From: Chitinophaga sedimenti
GTDB lineage: Bacteria; Bacteroidota; Bacteroidia; Chitinophagales; Chitinophagaceae
Assembly (NCBI RefSeq): GCF_023156195.1
Contig: NZ_JAKUKA010000001.1
Coordinates: 2,170,001 to 2,234,000 of the forward strand
Reading direction: 5' to 3'
DNA: 64,000 nt
Shown here one piece after another: positions 60,507 through 64,000 of this stretch. The notes under the pieces were generated by a model. The model had not been told where the DNA came from and did not search any database. It saw only the letters and a list, made by a program, of their open reading frames with translations. Positions within the stretch are counted from its first letter, which is position 1. Each line of letters starts with the position of its first letter. The position numbers and the translations under genes were made by a program.

Positions 60507-61908
60507 ATGAGAAGAAAAGTTTTCCGTAACGGTGGGCTGGGCCTCTTTGCAGCTCCTTTCCTGGGACCGCTGGGCGCCATGGCTGCCGCTACCGGCGAAA
60601 AAAAAAAAGCTAAAGGCGGTTCCGCTAAGAATATCATTTTTATGGTGAGCGACGGCATGAGCACCGGTACATTAAACATGGCCGACATGCTGCTGCAACG
60701 CAAAGAAGGCCGCCGTACCAACTGGTTATCATTATACGAAACCGGCCAGGGCACCCGCGCGCTGATGGACACTGCATCAGCCAGTTCACTGGTAACCGAT
60801 TCTGCCGCGGCCAGCTCCTCCTGGGGCGGTGGTGTAAGGGTGCCGAACGGCAGCATTAACGTGGGCGCCAATGGACAAGCCTACCAGCCTATTCTTCAGA
60901 AGTTTAAAGCCGCGGGCAAATCCGTCGGCTGCGTAACAACAGTGCCCATCACGCACGCCACTCCCGCAGGCTTTTGTGTAAACAGCCGATCCCGCGGCGA
61001 CCAGGAAGAAATTGCCGTGCAATACACGGAGCTGAAGTTCGATGTGATGATGGGTGGCGGTAACGAGTTTTTCGACGCCGCCAAAAGAAAGGACAAACGC
61101 GACGTATACGCCGATTTCGTGTCGGCCGGGTACGAAGTAGTTAAGACAGGCACCGCGATGGAGCAGGTATCCGCATCTTCCCAAAAACCTTTACTGGCCG
61201 TATTCAGCGACAATGGTCTGCCCTACACCCCGGACGCTAACAATGATAAAAAGACATTCCTTCCCTGGCGCAGATGACCAGCAAGGCCATTGCACAACTG
61301 AACCGCAATAAAAGAGGGTTCGTGATGCAGGTAGAAGGTGGTAAGGTCGACTGGGCCGCACATTCCAACGATGCGGGCGCCCTGTTGTACGACCAGCTGG
61401 CGTTCGATGAAGCAGTAGGGGTAGCGCTGGAATTCGCGAAGAAAGACGGCAGCACCCTGGTGATCATCACCACGGACCACGGCAACGCCAATCCGGGCCT
61501 TTTTACAGCAATAAAGCCAATGCAGGTTTTGATAAAATACAGGCGTTTAAACACACGAACGAGTGGATCCTGTCTGGCATGAAAGGCAATATGAGCGCCG
61601 CGCAGGTGATCGAGCGCATGGAAGCGGCGCATGGCTACGCAATTAAAAGCGAGGAAGCCACATCGTTGCTGGAGCATTTCCGCAAAACGGACGAAGGTGG
61701 ATTGTACAATACGACGAACCTCCCGTACCGGCAGCTGGCTATGATCCAGCAAAATTATGTACCTATTGGCTGGGGGAGCATGGACCACTCCGGGGACTAC
61801 GTAGAGCTGGCCATGTTTGGACCGGGATCGGGGCTTTTAAAGCCGTTCGTGAAGAACTTTGAGTTACACAACCTGATGCTGAAAGCAGCGGGCGTAACGG
61901 TGAAATAA
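60507..61908 (+). CDS. alkaline phosphatase, PhoA superfamily (two frameshifts)
   Basis: About 468 residues. The twin-arginine-like start [19 protein letters not shown] suggests Tat export. Catalytic features: MVSDGMSTG (metal Asp), LVTDSAAAS (nucleophile Ser), [40 protein letters not shown] and the last His in [16 protein letters not shown]. One base is missing near 61255 (restoring [11 protein letters not shown]) and in the T run 61500-61504 (restoring [11 protein letters not shown]). It hydrolyses phosphomonoesters in the periplasm. No Pho-type operator is identified. Confidence 0.93.
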
Positions 61909-61919
61909 ATATGAACACG

Positions 61920-61945
61920 GAACCGGTTGCGGGAGCAGCCGGTTC
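61920..61945. terminator. hairpin between convergent genes
   Basis: GAACCGG (61920-61926) pairs with CCGGTTC (61939-61945), followed on the plus strand by TACTTTTCC. It probably ends alkaline phosphatase transcription. Confidence 0.55.
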
Positions 61946-63335
61946 TACTTTTCCGGGGTCTTGTATACTCCGTCGTATCACCAGTTAGTGTCGGCACGTT
62001 GTATCCCCCTGTGTCAATGGTCGCTTTCGGAAAGGCCGCTTTTAACGTGGCATAGGAATTTTTATCAACGGCAGATTGATAAATATAAACGTCCTGTAAC
62101 GTCTTAATATCCTTCAATTGCAGCAACCCTTTGGCCGTAACCGGTGTGCCAACCAGGTGAAGTGTTTGCAGGTTGGGCAGTTGCTTCAGCTGGGCCAACC
62201 CTTCATCGGTGATCTTCGTGTTGCTCAGGTCGAGCCGGGTAATCGTTTTGCATTGGGCAATAGTGGCCAACATAGCATCATTCACCGGTTGGTTCCTGAG
62301 TTTTAACCACACCAGCTGTTTTTTAACGGGCAGCAGCAATTCCATATCTGCTGCTTTCAAATCCTGTACGGTCACAAAATTCGCCATCAGGTAATGGCTG
62401 TTTTGTGCCACGGGCAATACCACCACTCCTCTATCGCTTAACTTTTCTACTGCGCCTGCATCTGCCTTTGTAACAGCATCTTCAGGGAGCTGTGGTTTTG
62501 CTTTTGGTGCACCGGGCGCTGCTGACTGCAGGCTCAATAATACCGGCTTTATTTTCTCTGTTGGGCTCAGGTCTTTTACCTTTTTATCGTACGACAAACC
62601 TGCATTGATCCACCAATGCAGCAGGGCCACTTCTTTCTCCGTCAGCTGCGGCTTTTCCTTTGGCGGCATGTGGTCTTCATGCTGTTTGGGCAGTAGTACC
62701 CTTTTGATCAACTCACTTTCCTCCGCATTACCCGTGACTACCACGGCCCCCTGCTTTCCCCCTTTGCCGATCCATTCGGCCCCGTCGAGCCGCAGCCCGC
62801 CTTTTTGTTTGGCCGCATTGTGGCAACTGTAGCATTTCTCCTCCAGGATCGGCTGAACAACATCGGTATACAACACAGCTTCCTGCACATTGGCGATGGG
62901 CTTGCGCTCCTTTTTTTCTACAGTAGCCGAAACAGACTTAGTAAGATAATCAGCACCGTGCGTCAGTGAACCGCCGGAGTGCCCGGTGATGAAAAGTAAC
63001 ATTGTCATTAACCCCATCACCCACTTCACGGCGTTGCTTTTTCTCGTATGAAGAAAGTAAGCCACGATGGCCACGGCAGCTACTGCAAAGCCCATCCACT
63101 TATGCGTGCTCACCATATCGGTGTCATAGTCTCCGCTGATCGATAACAAATAACCCGTAACGCAGGAAGCGACCGCGCTCAACATGCCGAGTAACAAGGC
63201 GATAGAGACAGCCTGCTGTGTTGCTTTGTATTTTTCACGCAGCGATAGTACGTAGAACACTGCTGCAATTAACAGGATACCGATGGGCAGGTGCACCAGC
63301 ACGGGATGGAAACGACCCAAAAACGTCAATAACAT
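61945..63335 (-). CDS. membrane protein with DUF2231, cytochrome c and leucine-rich-repeat domains (one frameshift)
   Basis: About 464 residues. Four membrane helices form DUF2231 (FHPVLVHLPIGILLIAAVFYVL ... LMTMLLFITGHSGG, residues 8-120). A planctomycete-type cytochrome c domain with EEKCYSCHNAAKQKGGLRLD and HMPPKEKPQLTEKE follows (150-240). LRR repeats end it (LVWLKLRNQPVNDAML, ITRLDLSNTKITDEGL, LQTLHLVGTPVTAKGL). As read the frame runs on to 61797 inside the phosphatase gene. One base in the run near 61954-61957 gives TRPPEK and a stop at 61945. The role is unknown; the domains suggest an envelope electron-transfer or scaffold protein. Confidence 0.85.
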
Positions 63336-63353
63336 AACTATTTAACTATCTGT

Positions 63354-64000
63354 TTATTCATATCGTTTCCTCAGCATGTTCATCATGTGCACATTAATGG
63401 CCCACTGGTCGGCCAGCGGCTGGCGGGTATAGGGCAACGTGGGCATGTAATTCGGCGGACCAAACTCCGTTAAGATGGTCAGTTGTTCCCCGTTTTTCTT
63501 TTTCGTTCCACCACCTTATCCCACCACGCCAGGTGTTGCTTCACGGCATTATCCCATTCCGGTGCACGCGGGTCATTTACCTGCGGCCCCTGCTCATGGC
63601 CTACGCGGGAGTGTATGTGCCCTACTCTTGCCAGGGCCAGATCCACCGTTTCCTTTTGATCGCCCAGCAGACTCTCATGCACATTACACCAATGCGATAT
63701 ATCGAGTGTTAAACGCAGTTCCGGGTTCTTTTCCATAAACTGCCGGGCGATATGGGCGGCGAACAACATTCTGCCGCGATGTGTTTCATGATACACCGGG
63801 ATGCCGGTTTCCCGGCGCTTCTGCGTGGTATAGGCGATGAACTGCTGGTTCTGCTCAAACGTAAAATAATCCTTTCCGGAATGACAATTGATGTACAGGG
63901 GCTTCTGAATCGTATTGCCGGCGGCCGCATCCAGGTTCTTTTTAAACGTGGCAAGATGCTCCTGCCAGTTACTTTGTGATCCACCACATAAAAACCCTAC
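63354..64000 (-). CDS. sugar phosphate isomerase/epimerase-family TIM barrel, C-terminal part (cut by window end; one frameshift)
   Basis: About 215 residues are visible, and the N-terminus lies beyond 64000. The xylose-isomerase-like barrel is shown by YINCHSGKDYFTFEQ, VYHETHRGRMLFAA (metal Glu), LTLDISHWCNVHES (metal Asp/His) and GHIHSRVGHEQGPQVNDPRAPEW. One A is missing on the minus strand near 63496-63500, giving ERKKKNGEQLTILTEFGP and the end MLRKRYE. It lies 18 bases upstream of the DUF2231 gene's start region in the same direction. The substrate is unknown. Confidence 0.85.

Noticed and set aside
61797..61945. C-terminal extension of the DUF2231-cytochrome-LRR protein into the alkaline phosphatase gene
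   Set aside because: A single missing base near 61955 explains it and gives a normal stop before the convergent gene.

Overview
The window looks like a chromosomal segment of a Bacteroidota bacterium, most plausibly Chitinophaga or a close relative. Three things point there: a T9SS-type C-terminal sorting domain on a large secreted protein, many promoters of the Bacteroidota -7 type (TAnnTTTG), and outer-membrane TonB-dependent receptors paired with surface lipoproteins. Base composition is moderately GC-rich outside roughly 32.8-34.3 kb and 38.4-45.8 kb, which are visibly AT-rich.

Layout. 0-4.5 kb: the end of a T9SS-exported Ig-like protein, a TetR regulator, msrB and a luciferase-like flavin monooxygenase. 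4.5-12.1 kb: a cobalamin-riboswitch-controlled B12 uptake locus (BtuB-like receptor, BtuG-like beta-propeller lipoprotein, two paralogous PKD-type lipoproteins, a DUF4465 protein). 12.1-16.8 kb: an Lrp regulator, then a second cobalamin riboswitch in front of metE, followed by a methylenetetrahydrofolate reductase-like gene and a 6-pyruvoyl-tetrahydropterin synthase homologue. 16.8-19.9 kb: DUF779, aldehyde dehydrogenase and a divergent AraC regulator. 19.9-26.6 kb: MbnP/MbnH-like proteins with an outer-membrane barrel, a small conserved protein, a siderophore-type TonB receptor and DUF4198, probably metal (copper?) handling. 26.7-30.9 kb: a GAF histidine kinase, umuDC and exonuclease III. 31-46 kb: an accessory region with a YhcG-type nuclease, a PD-(D/E)XK protein, an AraC regulator amid four paralogous proteins of unknown function, an XRE/small-protein pair, a papain-like lipoprotein pair, and a metallophosphoesterase-NTPase fusion that resembles a single-gene defence protein. 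46-64 kb: hydrolase, AraC, cupin, Crp/Fnr, purA, a TolC-HlyD-ABC export unit, a ClC channel, aldo/keto reductase with a second Crp/Fnr, several envelope proteins, alkaline phosphatase, a cytochrome-LRR membrane protein and a TIM-barrel isomerase cut by the window end.

Quality caveat that shapes the annotation. More than forty genes or gene parts, including purA and metE, are interrupted by single-base shifts. Nearly all are repaired by adding one base to a short homopolymer, so I treat them as sequencing/assembly deletions and give the full gene span as one feature. In the evidence fields, residues quoted across such points come from the repaired frame.

The strongest new-looking signals are: (1) the metallophosphoesterase-STAND-like fusion at 42112-45283; (2) a four-member paralogous family with identical AraC-style direct-repeat promoters and an AraC gene between them; (3) a palindrome TTGCCATTTGGCAA placed exactly 22 nt before the -7 box in three promoters next to two Crp/Fnr genes; and (4) five pentamers at exact 11-bp spacing upstream of a small envelope gene at 54.3 kb.
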